Shown here: in pieces, positions 8,285 through 16,335 of the stretch
Layout of the letters: every line of letters begins with the position of its first letter
Numbering within the stretch: the first letter of the stretch is position 1
Assembly (NCBI GenBank): GCA_003132205.1
Contig: PKWY01000056.1
Location: 1-39,334, forward strand
DNA length: 39,334 nt
DNA from: Acidimicrobiaceae bacterium
GTDB taxonomy: Bacteria > Actinomycetota > Acidimicrobiia > Acidimicrobiales > RAAP-2
Reading direction: 5' to 3'
Made by a program: the position numbers and the translations under genes
Notes under the pieces: model-generated
The model's database searches: none
Seen by the model: the letters and a program-made list of their open reading frames with translations, nothing else
What the model was told of the DNA's origin: nothing

Positions 8285-9476
8285 CTACGTCGTGATCAGC
8301 TCGCGCAGGTTGTCGCTCATGATGCGCCGCTGCTGATAGGGCGAGAGCTCCGCGATGTCCTCAAGGAAGGTCGAGGGGATCGCCAGCCCTTCCGGGTGCG
8401 GCCAGTCCGATCCCAGCATGACGTGCTCCAGCCCGAGCGCGTCGATGAGCGGAACGACGCTGTCCTCCTGGAACGGGGCGACCCAGACGTGCTCGCGGAA
8501 CGTTTCCACGGGATCCTTGCCGAAGGCTCTCGGCATCTTGCCGTAGGCCAGACCGAGGCGGCGAGTCAGTTCGGGCACCCAGCCCGATCCGAGCTCCACC
8601 GTCGCCACCCGCAACTTCGGGTGCCGGTCGAACACTCCGTGGCCGATCATCGCGGCGATCGTGTCGAAGACGGGTCGCTCGACGTGCAGCGACAACGTTT
8701 CAGCGAACGGCGACTCGCTGAAGGTCCCGAACTTCGTGCGCTCGCCCCAGTCCGCCGCGTACTTCGCGTAGCCGGAGTCGGCGGCGTGGAAAGCGACAAC
8801 GATGTTCGCGCCCGCCGCCATCGCCCAGAACCGATCGTGTGCCGGATCGCCGAGGGATCGCGGCCCGCTCGGCGAGCTGATCGGCGCCGGACGAAACGCG
8901 ATGATGCGGACGCCGCGATCGATCGCCACTGGAGGTCGCGCTCCGCCGCCGCCGGATCGACCAGCGAGAAGACCGGCGGACCGAAGATCCGACCGTCGCG
9001 GTTAAAGCCCCACTCCTCGTCAACCCACTTGTTGAACGACCGGAACAAGGCGTGCAGGGCCGGCGGATCGTCGTGGAGCAGAGCCTCAATGTCGAGGGTG
9101 AGGGTCGGCAGCATGATGACGCCAGCGACACCTTGCTCGTCGAGGATCGCCACCCGCGCGTCGCGATGCTGGTACTCGGGGCGAATCGGCTCCATCTGTC
9201 CAATGAGTCCCCTCGCGTCCGAATCCGGCTTGCCGCGGCCTCGGAAGTAGTCGGCGAGCGCGCCCGGCTTGGCGATCGGGTTGAAGGTGGGATTCTTGAT
9301 CATCTTGAAGAGGTGATCGCCGATGATCAACTGGCGGCGACCGTCGTCGGTGGTTGCCCAGCGGAACGCGTAGGAGAACTCCGGCTCCAAGTGACGAGTG
9401 AACGAGTCGGCCACCTCGTAGTAGTGCTGGTCCGCGTCGTACAGGGATAGTCGAACTTCAGCGGTTCGGTTGCCAT
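8285..9476 (-). pseudogene. Amidohydrolase (metal-dependent TIM-barrel) with two single-base frameshifts
   Basis: An amidohydrolase-2 family enzyme of about 398 residues, split over three frames. I place the start at ATG 9476 (MATEPLKFDYP), which has GAGAGGA about ten bases upstream. The reading frame shifts at about 9446 (one base short in a C run) to LYDADQHYYE, the usual N-terminal metal-site region. It shifts again at about 8929, where WRSIAA should continue as WAIDRGVRIIAFRPAP; again one base is missing from a G run. The remainder is intact to the stop: VAFHAADSG, FDRHPKLRVATVELGSGWVP and the metal-binding MLGSDWPHPEG. Relatives include decarboxylase-type hydrolases, but the substrate is unknown. 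Both lesions are single-base losses in short homopolymers, so sequencing error must be considered alongside true decay. A predicted operator lies at 9521-9539. Confidence 0.85.
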
Positions 9477-9520
9477 GGTTCGACAGTCCTCTCAATCGAT
9501 GCGACAGTTATCGCAAATAC

Positions 9521-9539
9521 TACCGCATGGCATACGATA
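9521..9539. promoter_or_regulatory. Predicted TetR operator, site 2
   Basis: The 19-mer TACCGCATGGCATACGATA matches site 1 at 7304-7322 at 15 of 19 positions and is more symmetric: half-sites TACCGCATG and TATCGTATG (consensus TAYCGYATG) around a central G. It lies 45 bases upstream of the amidohydrolase ATG, a position expected to overlap the promoter. Regulation by the tetR product is inferred. Confidence 0.65.
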
Positions 9540-9716
9540 AATCAACGCTTAGGTTGCTGAACTGTTTGAAACTATTGATTTGTCCCGGAATCTCAAGCAT
9601 GGAACAGTCAGCGACCCCGCAAAGGGGAAGTTTCGCGCAGGTCGACTCGTCGACGGTCGACCAGACCCAACCTTCCCCCGATCAGGCGCCAAGAGGTGTC
9701 CGGAACCCGGAATCGA

Positions 9717-9882
9717 TCAGGGCGCCTCGCTGCCCCAGAGAGCGGCCAGGGCCGCCCGTCGTTCCGGTCGGGTGAGGCCACGCAGGTCGGCGCTGCCCCG
9801 TTCGGTGACGACGACGTCCACGTCATGCCCGGGCGTCGTCACCGGCCCCTGCAACTGTCGAACGAGTGTTGACTCGTCGATT
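9717..9882 (-). pseudogene. C-terminal tail of an acetyl-CoA hydrolase/CoA-transferase
   Basis: On the minus strand a short open frame ends at TGA 9719-9717 and reads LVRQLQGPVTTPGHDVDVV, then VTERGSADLRGLTRPERRAA and ALAALWG. This is the conserved C-terminal strand-helix of acetyl-CoA hydrolase / 4-hydroxybutyrate CoA-transferase. The intact paralog at 25886-27184 has the equivalent VIVTEYGFADLRGLTIRERA. About 50 codons are left out of more than 400; the upstream part has been replaced by P450 sequence on the other strand. Too short to be functional. Confidence 0.75.
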
Positions 9883-9885
9883 GAA

Positions 9886-10456
9886 CACGCCACGGAGCTC
9901 TTCTTGTACCTGTCGAACTACGTGACGTCCCATCGTGGAAGCGAGGGCCAGAACCTTCTCAGCCAGTTGCTGCTGCTGCGAGACGAGGGAGGAATGACTG
10001 ACGAGGAGATCATTGGGCTCGGATTCCTCCTCGAGCCCCGCGAGCACGAAGAGGAATCCGACGTCGATTCCAATGTTCGTCGAGGAGGTGCCCCGCTTCG
10101 AGGTTCCGGTTCCCTTCGTCCCCCGGGTTACGACCACGCGGGTAAACGTCCGCGGACGAACCATCGACGAGGGCACCTCCATTCTCGTGGGCCTCGGAGC
10201 GGCGAATCGGGACCCAAAACGCTACGTCGAGCCCGACCAGTTCGATCCCTCGCGGATCGCCCCGAACTTCACCTTCGGCATCGGACGCCACCGCTGTCTT
10301 GGATCCCACCTCGCACGACTTGAATTGAGGCTCGTGCTTGAAGAGTGGCATCGACGTATTCCGAACTACTCGTTGGAGCCCGACGCTGAACTTAAGGTCC
10401 CCTGGCCTGCTGGGACACTGGCGCTCACGCGGCTCCCGCTCCGCATGGGCCACTGA
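9886..10456 (+). pseudogene. Cytochrome P450, C-terminal remnant in two frames
   Basis: Two frames together give the C-terminal part of a bacterial P450. The first (9886 to about 10032) carries NLLSQLLLLRDEGGMTDEEI followed by IGLGFLL, the entry into the oxygen-binding I-helix. The sequence is then disrupted. From about 10060 another frame continues with FVEEVPRFEVPVPFVPRV, the GAANRDPKRYVEPDQFDPSR meander region, the heme loop FTFGIGRHRCLGSHLARLE with its cysteine ligand, and a normal C-terminus. The N-terminal two-thirds and the segment between the I-helix and the K-helix region are missing. The K-helix motif is altered too: VEEVPRFE where ExxR would be expected as EELLR-type. Not functional. 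Junction sequence contains an inverted repeat (10021-10059). Confidence 0.85.
10021..10059. repeat. Inverted repeat at the break in the P450 remnant
   Basis: Arms GGATTCCTCCTCG (10021-10033) and CGAAGAGGAATCC (10047-10059) are complementary except for one position, around a 13-base loop. Read with the loop inverted, the frame would encode GFLFVLAGLE, resembling the I-helix expected at this point of a P450. This suggests a local inversion between the arms. Confidence 0.6.
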
Positions 10457-10626
10457 ACAGTTCGAATTCGCCCGCTCTTCGTCGCAGACGCGATCCAAGG
10501 CACGAGGCAAGTGGTGAGGTGTCCTACCTCAACGTTCAATGCCGAAGCCGACAACAGTCGCGAACTCTCGACACCCACGAAGCACGCCATTCATCGCCCG
10601 GTGTGTTCATTGGGTAGTCTGACCTT

Positions 10627-11058
10627 GTGAAGCGCCTAGTGGTCGCGGCAGTGGTAATCGTCGCTTACTCGTGGTGGGCCGCAGGTGTTCACCCCTTCAC
10701 CGCTCTCTCGTACGAGCTCGTCGCCATCCCGTCATTGCTTGCGGTGACGGGATTAGCGGCCATGGGCGCCTTTTCGCGCCGCCGCGTAGATATTACGAAC
10801 TATTGCCGGCTGAGAGCGAGCAACGTCTCACTCTCCAGCATCGCCCCATGGCTGGTGGTGCTTCTCTGCGCAGTTGTTCTCGAAGGCGTCGGGTTGGCCC
10901 TCGGAGGTCGTTCCCAAAGCGTGCCAACACTGAGCACGACGGTGGACCACTTGCTCGTGACGCGCTTGGAGCGAAGTGTCCTTTACGTGGCATGGCTGCT
11001 GGTGGGGGCGAATTCGCTCTGGCGCCTGTGGCGACAGCGCCAACCAGGTTCACACTGA
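10627..11058 (+). CDS. Hypothetical membrane protein
   Basis: A 143-residue protein from a GTG start (MKRLVVAAVVIVAYSWWAAG). It has about four hydrophobic segments: residues 3-19, 28-48, 70-95 and 117-132, with basic cytoplasmic loops and a basic C-terminus (WRLWRQRQPGSH). It is not assigned to a named family, but the AYSWWA..PFTAL opening is seen in small actinobacterial membrane proteins. The DUF6186-like gene begins one base after its stop codon, so the two are almost certainly translated together and may interact. Function unknown. Confidence 0.7.
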   Translation: MKRLVVAAVVIVAYSWWAAGVHPFTALSYELVAIPSLLAVTGLAAMGAFSRRRVDITNYCRLRASNVSLSSIAPWLVVLLCAVVLEGVGLALGGRSQSVPTLSTTVDHLLVTRLERSVLYVAWLLVGANSLWRLWRQRQPGSH

Positions 11059-11059
11059 C

Positions 11060-11269
11060 GTGTACGCAACGCTCGGCTGGCTCGTGCTACTCGGTGCGGG
11101 TGTCCTCACCGAGGTACTCGGGCGACTGAGGCCAACGAGAACCTCGACGTTCGCTCGACTGGGTGCGAGGCTCGCGACGCGGATCTCTGGCCGAATCTTC
11201 CTGCTTCTGATCTGGGTGTTTGTAGGCCTGCATCTATTCGCTCGATACACGATTCCAGGCCATTCTTAA
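11060..11269 (+). CDS. DUF6186-like small membrane protein
   Basis: A 69-residue protein from a GTG start (VYATLGWLVLLGAGVLTEVL) one base after the upstream stop codon. Two membrane helices (about 3-20 and 46-63) flank a basic, arginine-rich cytoplasmic loop. The C-terminal helix ends FVGLHLFARYT, the W.GWH.FAR-like ending I associate with DUF6186 proteins. A longer frame is open to 10976, but that stretch overlaps the upstream gene and reads unlike protein, so I use the shorter start. Function unknown; the tight spacing suggests a functional pair with the upstream membrane protein. Confidence 0.65.
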   Translation: MYATLGWLVLLGAGVLTEVLGRLRPTRTSTFARLGARLATRISGRIFLLLIWVFVGLHLFARYTIPGHS

Positions 11270-11312
11270 CGTAATGAACAAGCCCTAGCCTCACTGCCAG
11301 GCCCTCCGAATC

Positions 11313-11663
11313 TCAGCGCGTCAGGAGCATGCTGCCGGCAATCGGCCCACCGCCAACCGCCACAACCGCCACCTCATGCTTCGCCACTTGTCGTCCCGCT
11401 GCATCCACCGCGCAATTGAAGAACGGCCTCGTGCCAATCGTCACAACACCGCGCCCAAAGGGCCGATCCACCGCTGACGGTGGCCTAAGGGGACTGCTCG
11501 CGTATTCCAGTGCACTCATGGGCCGCTCGGCGGTGGACGAACCTGCCGAGAGTGAGCGGACGATCCGGAACCGGGCCCACCTTCGCTCGGCCACGTCGGG
11601 CAGTAGCATCGGCGAAATGAAGTGAACGCTGATGTCGTTCGGCGTGTCAACTGGAATCCACAC
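11313..11663 (-). CDS. Doubtful ORF, faintly hotdog-thioesterase-like
   Basis: A 116-codon frame with no clear binding site. Two patches are suggestive of a PaaI-like hotdog thioesterase: TPNDISVHFISPMLLPD (compare the T.D..V.FL.P strand) and AVDAAGRQVAKHEVAVVAV (compare the D..GR.VA.. strand). The material between them does not fit the fold and is too long. It may be a damaged thioesterase gene or a chance frame. Given the other decayed catabolic genes just upstream, a remnant is plausible. If it is not a gene, the interval 11270-11695 is empty apart from the MFS promoter. Confidence 0.25.
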   Translation of the reverse strand: MWIPVDTPNDISVHFISPMLLPDVAERRWARFRIVRSLSAGSSTAERPMSALEYASSPLRPPSAVDRPFGRGVVTIGTRPFFNCAVDAAGRQVAKHEVAVVAVGGGPIAGSMLLTR

Positions 11664-11695
11664 TTCGCACCTTGGACGACTGGTCGAGGGTTGGG

Positions 11696-12931
11696 ATGCA
11701 GAAAAACGGATCGATCAAGAAACTACCGGGCTCGGTATGGATTCTGGGCGTCGTTAGTTTCTTCAACGACATCGCGAGTGAGATGCTCTATCCGCTGTTG
11801 CCCATCTTCATCACACAGGTGCTGGGCGCGCCGGTGGCCATACTTGGCCTAATTGACGGCGTCGCCGAGGGAAGTGCCGCCGTATTCAAGACCTTGTTTG
11901 GTCACTGGTCGGATCGATTGGGAAAACGTAAGCCATTCGTCTTCTTCGGATACTTCGCTTCGACCGTGTCGAAGCTTGTGGTGGCGTTATCGCGCACCTG
12001 GGGCCTGGTGTTCGTGGGGAGAGTCCTCGATAAATTCGGCAAGGGCATCCGTACCGGTGCCCGCGATGCCCTCTTGCTCGATGCCACCAACGCCACGAAT
12101 CGAGGCCTCGTGTTCGGGCTCCAGCAGAGCTTGGACAGCGCTGGCGCGGTCGTCGGGCCGTTGATCGCTCTGATCCTGCTTCGGGAATTCAGCGGTGACA
12201 TACGGACCGTCCTGTACATCGCCGTCATACCTTCGATGATCGGCCTCCTCGCGGTTTCATTCGTGCGGGATGCCAAGCCGAGGGAGGAAGGGCGGTCAAT
12301 AGGTGGGCAAGAACGCACGACCGGCAACGCCAACGCAGGATCTCCAACCCTGAACCTTCGGTCTCTGCCCCGGGAGTTGAAGATCTTTCTGCTAGCCAGT
12401 GGACTCTTTGCCCTCGGAAACAGCTCGGACAGCTTCCTGATCCTGCGCTCCAGGAGCGTTGGATTGAGCCTCTCGTTCGTCGTCCTTGCCTATGTCGTCT
12501 ACAACTTCGTCTACAGCGCCGCGTCGACTCCCGCCGGAAGCCTGGCGGACAGAATCGGCCCGAGACGCGTCTATGCAGCGGGCGTCGTCGTCTACGTGGT
12601 CGTGTACGTCGGTTTTGCTCTCAACAGGTCTGTGTTTGGCGTGTGGGTCCTCTTCACCATCTACGGCCTCTACATCGCGCTGACCGACAGCGTGTCGAGA
12701 GCGCTCGTAGGGAGTTTCATAACCAACGAGAACGAGGCCGCTGGTATCTTCGGCCTGCTGCAAACCGTCACCAGCATCGGTCTGGTATTGGCCTCAGTGA
12801 TTGGGGGAATACTCTGGACGCTGATCGGTTCTTGGGCGACCTTTGCATTCGCCGCCGGATGCGCGATATTGGCGTTACTGGTGTTCTTGCTGGCAGACCG
12901 GAAACGACCTCAGGTGTCAGAACGCGTGTGA
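11696..12931 (+). CDS. MFS transporter
   Basis: A 411-residue major facilitator superfamily permease with about 12 predicted membrane helices in two halves separated by a charged central loop (DAKPREEGRSIGGQERTTG region). The loop between helices 2 and 3 carries GHWSDRLGKRKPFVFFGYF, a good match to the MFS GxxSDRxGRRxx motif A; a second copy, GSLADRIGPRRVY, follows in the second half. Opening SVWILGVVSFFNDIASEMLY is typical of a widespread but poorly characterised MFS subgroup. Start ATG 11696 was chosen over 11672 because GAGGGTTGGG lies directly upstream. Substrate unknown; neighbours do not help. Confidence 0.9.
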   Translation: MQKNGSIKKLPGSVWILGVVSFFNDIASEMLYPLLPIFITQVLGAPVAILGLIDGVAEGSAAVFKTLFGHWSDRLGKRKPFVFFGYFASTVSKLVVALSRTWGLVFVGRVLDKFGKGIRTGARDALLLDATNATNRGLVFGLQQSLDSAGAVVGPLIALILLREFSGDIRTVLYIAVIPSMIGLLAVSFVRDAKPREEGRSIGGQERTTGNANAGSPTLNLRSLPRELKIFLLASGLFALGNSSDSFLILRSRSVGLSLSFVVLAYVVYNFVYSAASTPAGSLADRIGPRRVYAAGVVVYVVVYVGFALNRSVFGVWVLFTIYGLYIALTDSVSRALVGSFITNENEAAGIFGLLQTVTSIGLVLASVIGGILWTLIGSWATFAFAAGCAILALLVFLLADRKRPQVSERV

Positions 12932-13096
12932 GCAGCGAAGGCGGATACGACATCATCCCACCGAAGGTCGTTGACGCAACAACCTCGCCACCCCTATCGA
13001 GTTACGACCAACTTCGACGAGTGAAGAAGGGGCCAAGAATGCGCACGGGGCGGGCGCGGTAATGAAGATGACTTTCGGACGTGGCATCATGGCGCC

Positions 13097-14008
13097 ATGC
13101 AGGATATCCAACTGAACGTCGGCACGTTCACTCGGTCCGTGCTGATTCATCTGGCCCGCAACGACGGAAGTCTCAGCCGGGCCGGAATTGATGTCCGTGA
13201 AACCTCGGTGACTTCATCTCCCGCGCAGTTCAAGTCTCTCGACGCGGGAGAGTTCGACCTTATCTTCACGAGTCCGGACAACGTCCTCGCCTACAGGTTC
13301 CTGTCCCGAAATCCGCTGGGCCGAAACCTCCCGGTGCGAATCGAGAGCGCTATCGATCGAGGTCTAGGACTCTCGCTCTGCACCGCCCCATCGATCGGTT
13401 CGCCCGAAGATCTCCGGGGCAAGACGGTCGGCGTCGACGTGCCGGGATCAGGCTTCGCCTTCGTCGCCTACGCACTGCTGGAGCGAGAGGGTCTTCATCC
13501 TGGCGACTACGCAGTCGAAGCCCTCGGTTCGACGCCGCGCCGGGCCTCGGCCCTGGTCGAAGGTGGCTGCGCGGCTACCGTCCTCAACGCGGGCAACGAG
13601 CTGCGAGCCCAGGGTGCGGGTTGCACCATCGTGAGCTCCGCGGTTGACCTCGGTCCATACCTCGGCACGGTCCTCGCCTCTCTCGACACCCCGCAAGCGA
13701 AGAACGAAGACTCCAAGCGGAGATTCACCGACGTGATGCTCGCGACCGCGGACGAGGTCGTCATGGGGATGAGGGAAGCCCAAGTGGTTGAAGCCGCCAT
13801 GCTGCTACTCGGCCTCACCGAAACGGAGGCTCGCGCCCACTACGAGTGCCTGTTGGCCCCGGCAACCGGGCTCATCGCGGACGGAAAGGTTGACCGCGCT
13901 TCGATCGCAACGCTGGTCAACCTACGACGAACGTACATGCCGGCATTTGAACTCGACTCCATCGAGGGCGCGCTTTCGCAGGTGGTGGCGGATCGAGCGT
14001 TGACCTGA
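13097..14008 (+). CDS. Substrate-binding-protein-like (SsuA/THI5 fold) without signal peptide
   Basis: A 303-residue protein with the periplasmic-binding-protein II fold of the SsuA/TauA/THI5 type. Visible features are LNVGTFTRSVLIHLARNDGS at the first strand-helix, GEFDLIFTSPDNVLAYRF (the substrate-pocket loop), SPEDLRGKTVGVDVPGSGFA (typical inter-domain motif) and a helical C-terminus. Family members normally bind aliphatic sulfonates, taurine or pyrimidine precursors for ABC import. Here there is no signal peptide, lipobox or membrane segment, and no ABC partner nearby, so it may be a cytoplasmic binding protein or enzyme. Aldehyde dehydrogenase follows 188 bases later on the same strand. 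The start codon lies in a perfect CATGGCGCCATG palindrome. Confidence 0.75.
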   Translation: MQDIQLNVGTFTRSVLIHLARNDGSLSRAGIDVRETSVTSSPAQFKSLDAGEFDLIFTSPDNVLAYRFLSRNPLGRNLPVRIESAIDRGLGLSLCTAPSIGSPEDLRGKTVGVDVPGSGFAFVAYALLEREGLHPGDYAVEALGSTPRRASALVEGGCAATVLNAGNELRAQGAGCTIVSSAVDLGPYLGTVLASLDTPQAKNEDSKRRFTDVMLATADEVVMGMREAQVVEAAMLLLGLTETEARAHYECLLAPATGLIADGKVDRASIATLVNLRRTYMPAFELDSIEGALSQVVADRALT

Positions 14009-14196
14009 CCCTCGGCGGCTCAATCTGGGCCTCGCTTCGTGGTCATCTGGGACGAACTCGTCACACCAGAGACCGTGACGACGCGGCCCTCCCCGATTGA
14101 ATTTTCTTCAACTCGAAGTTCCGGCCGGCATCGGTAAAGTTGGCCACAACCCGAGAGAAGCCTTCCGGGACGATGATTCCCGAGGAAAGGGACAGA

Positions 14197-15729
14197 ATGA
14201 CAATTTCCCAGAAACGCCCGGGCGTTGACTCGAGCATCACCGATGAGCTTCTTCGGCACCGACCCGTGTGGGGATCATTCATTGGCGGTGCGTTCGTCGA
14301 CACCGAAGGCGCGGACACATTCGAAGTCCTCGAGGCGGCGAACGGGCGGCCCTTGGCACGGATGGTGTCGGCGGATGACGAGATGGTTAACCGAGCGGTC
14401 ATGGACTCCCGACGCGCCTACGAAGACGTTTGGCGGCAGCTCTCCCCGAAGGAGCGCGGGGCGCTCATGCGACAGGTCGCCGCGCGTATCCGTGAACACG
14501 CGGAAGAACTGGGCGAACTGTGTGCCCGCGAAGTGGGAAAGCCGAAGCGCGATGCGCTGCGAGTCGATGTCGTCTCGAGCCACTCGAGCTTCGACTACTA
14601 CGCCGGCCTCGCCGACACGGTGCACGGCCAGATCCTCGATCAGGGCCCCATCGAAGCCCGCGTCGCGTACGAACCCTACGGCGTCGTCGCCGCCATCCTC
14701 CCCTTCAATTGGCCCCCGATCCATTTCTCGAAGAAGTGCGCGCCGGCGCTTGCCGTTGGCAACACCGTGGTCATCAAACCCGGCGAACAGGCGCCGCTCA
14801 CCGTGATGCGCTTGGTCGAGATCGCGAATGAGGTCCTCCCACCCGGCGTCATCAATGCGGTGGGCGGTATCTCCGCCGGTGCGGCGTTGGCCTCGCACCC
14901 GAGGGTGGAGCGCATCTCGTTCACCGGATCCACCGCGACCGGACGGCGGGTCATGGAGAGCGCCGCGAAGAACCTCACCTACGCCACCCTGGAGCTGGGC
15001 GGCAAGAACGCGCTCATCGTCCTTGATGACGCGGACCTCGAGGAAGCCGTCGCCATCGCGATCGAAGGAATGTTCTACAACCAGGGCGAAGCCTGCACGT
15101 CAACGTCACGAATACTGGTGCACTCGTCGCTCTACGAGGAGTTCGCCATCCGGTTCGTCGACAAGACGTCCACGCTTGTCGTCGGCGATCCTCTCAAGGC
15201 TTCGACTGACATCGGCCCACTCGTCGACGCGCGCCAGCAAGAGCGGGCGAAACAGTACGCCGCAGCGGGGGTCGAGGAAGGCGCGCGCCTCCTCTACCAG
15301 GGTGAACTGCCCGATGATCCCGAGTTCTCCCAGGGATTCTTCGTCGCGCCTTGCGTCCTCGGCGACGTGACCGAGCGGATGACCGTCGCTCAGGACGAGA
15401 TCTTCGGCCCGGTGGCTTGCCTGATGCGCTACGACACCGACGATGAGGCGGTCGCCATCGCCAACGGCACCCAGTACGGACTGACCGCCGCAATCTGCAC
15501 GCGCGACGAGGTTCGCGCGAGCCAACTGGCCCAGCGCCTTGAGGTGGGCATGGTCTTCGTCAACAACTACACCCGTCGAACCTTCATCGGCTCGCCGTTC
15601 GGAGGCGTCAAGGGAAGCGGCTACGGACGTGAGTACGGACCCGAGACCCTGCACGAGTTCGTTCGGGCGAAGAACGTTCGCTTCCCGTCAGGGCGCGGAC
15701 CGATACCGGGCTGGCCTCCTCGCGGGTAG
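14197..15729 (+). CDS. Aldehyde dehydrogenase family protein
   Basis: A 510-residue NAD(P)-dependent aldehyde dehydrogenase. The Rossmann-domain motif ILPFNWPPIHFSKKCAPALA, the cofactor-binding VIKPGEQAP and FTGSTATGRRV, the catalytic glutamate in LELGGKNA and the nucleophilic cysteine in NQGEACTSTSR are all intact, as is the C-terminal PFGGVKGSGYGREYG. It oxidises an aldehyde to the acid in the cytoplasm; the motifs fit the betaine/vanillin-type ALDH group but not one substrate. The frame is open to 14140; I chose ATG 14197 because AGGAAAGGGA lies a few bases upstream. It may be co-transcribed with the upstream binding-protein-like gene. The next gene is convergent. Confidence 0.93.
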   Translation: MTISQKRPGVDSSITDELLRHRPVWGSFIGGAFVDTEGADTFEVLEAANGRPLARMVSADDEMVNRAVMDSRRAYEDVWRQLSPKERGALMRQVAARIREHAEELGELCAREVGKPKRDALRVDVVSSHSSFDYYAGLADTVHGQILDQGPIEARVAYEPYGVVAAILPFNWPPIHFSKKCAPALAVGNTVVIKPGEQAPLTVMRLVEIANEVLPPGVINAVGGISAGAALASHPRVERISFTGSTATGRRVMESAAKNLTYATLELGGKNALIVLDDADLEEAVAIAIEGMFYNQGEACTSTSRILVHSSLYEEFAIRFVDKTSTLVVGDPLKASTDIGPLVDARQQERAKQYAAAGVEEGARLLYQGELPDDPEFSQGFFVAPCVLGDVTERMTVAQDEIFGPVACLMRYDTDDEAVAIANGTQYGLTAAICTRDEVRASQLAQRLEVGMVFVNNYTRRTFIGSPFGGVKGSGYGREYGPETLHEFVRAKNVRFPSGRGPIPGWPPRG

Positions 15730-15738
15730 CGGGACCTC

Positions 15739-16335
15739 CTAGAGAACCTTCTCGGTCGTCGTGATGAAGCTGAGCAGGGCCTTCGATGGCGTCGTGGCCA
15801 CCGGGGCCGTGAAGGTCAGGACGATGTAGTTTCCCGCGACCCATGCGTCAAGGCGGACGCTGCCGGCCTTCGCCGTCGAGCCGAGGCCGTCTTCCTTGCC
15901 ACTGCCGAAGTCCAGATAGTCGCTCACGCTACCGACCGGGGTCTTCTTCATGGCGCCAGCCGATTGCTTGACCATGTACTCCATGTACTGCGTCGCCGTC
16001 ATCGTTGGCTTCGATGCGCCCTGCGCGATCACCGAGAGCTTCTTGATATCGGCGGGACTGACGCAGCTCACGACCAAGGCCTTCGCTCCGAAGTCAATGG
16101 TCGTGCCGAGGGAGTTCGCGGCATTGGCCGAGGACTTCGAGTAGTTGTACTTGGTGATCTTCGGCGTCGTCGCGCCGGTAGAGCCGTCCGCCACGACAGC
16201 CGCCTTCGTGATGGCGCTGCAGGCCGACGTGGAGGTCGCCGCCCCGGCAATCGTCGAGAGTCCGGCGCCCAGGGTGAGTGAGCCCACGACGAGGAGTCCG
16301 GCTGAAACCGGGGAGAGATAGGAGTGACGACGCAT
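15739..16335 (-). CDS. Hypothetical secreted protein
   Basis: A 198-residue protein with a clear Sec signal peptide: MRRHSY, hydrophobic core SAGLLVVGSLTLGAGLSTI and probable cleavage after AGA near residue 32. The mature part is Ser/Thr/Ala/Lys-rich and contains two cysteines (SACSAIT and VVSCVSP) that could form one disulfide. No catalytic motif or family is recognised; the overall layout (about 165 mature residues ending in a V.TFTAPVATTPSKALLSF strand-helix) resembles DUF3558-like lipoproteins or other small actinobacterial extracytoplasmic proteins, but there is no lipobox. GGAACTCC-type purine-rich sequence precedes the ATG. Function unknown. Confidence 0.7.
   Translation of the reverse strand: MRRHSYLSPVSAGLLVVGSLTLGAGLSTIAGAATSTSACSAITKAAVVADGSTGATTPKITKYNYSKSSANAANSLGTTIDFGAKALVVSCVSPADIKKLSVIAQGASKPTMTATQYMEYMVKQSAGAMKKTPVGSVSDYLDFGSGKEDGLGSTAKAGSVRLDAWVAGNYIVLTFTAPVATTPSKALLSFITTTEKVL

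Noticed and set aside
13088..13099. Perfect palindrome CATGGCGCCATG at the start of the binding-protein-like gene
   Set aside because: Twelve bases, GC-rich and overlapping a start codon; expected often enough by chance, with no second copy seen.
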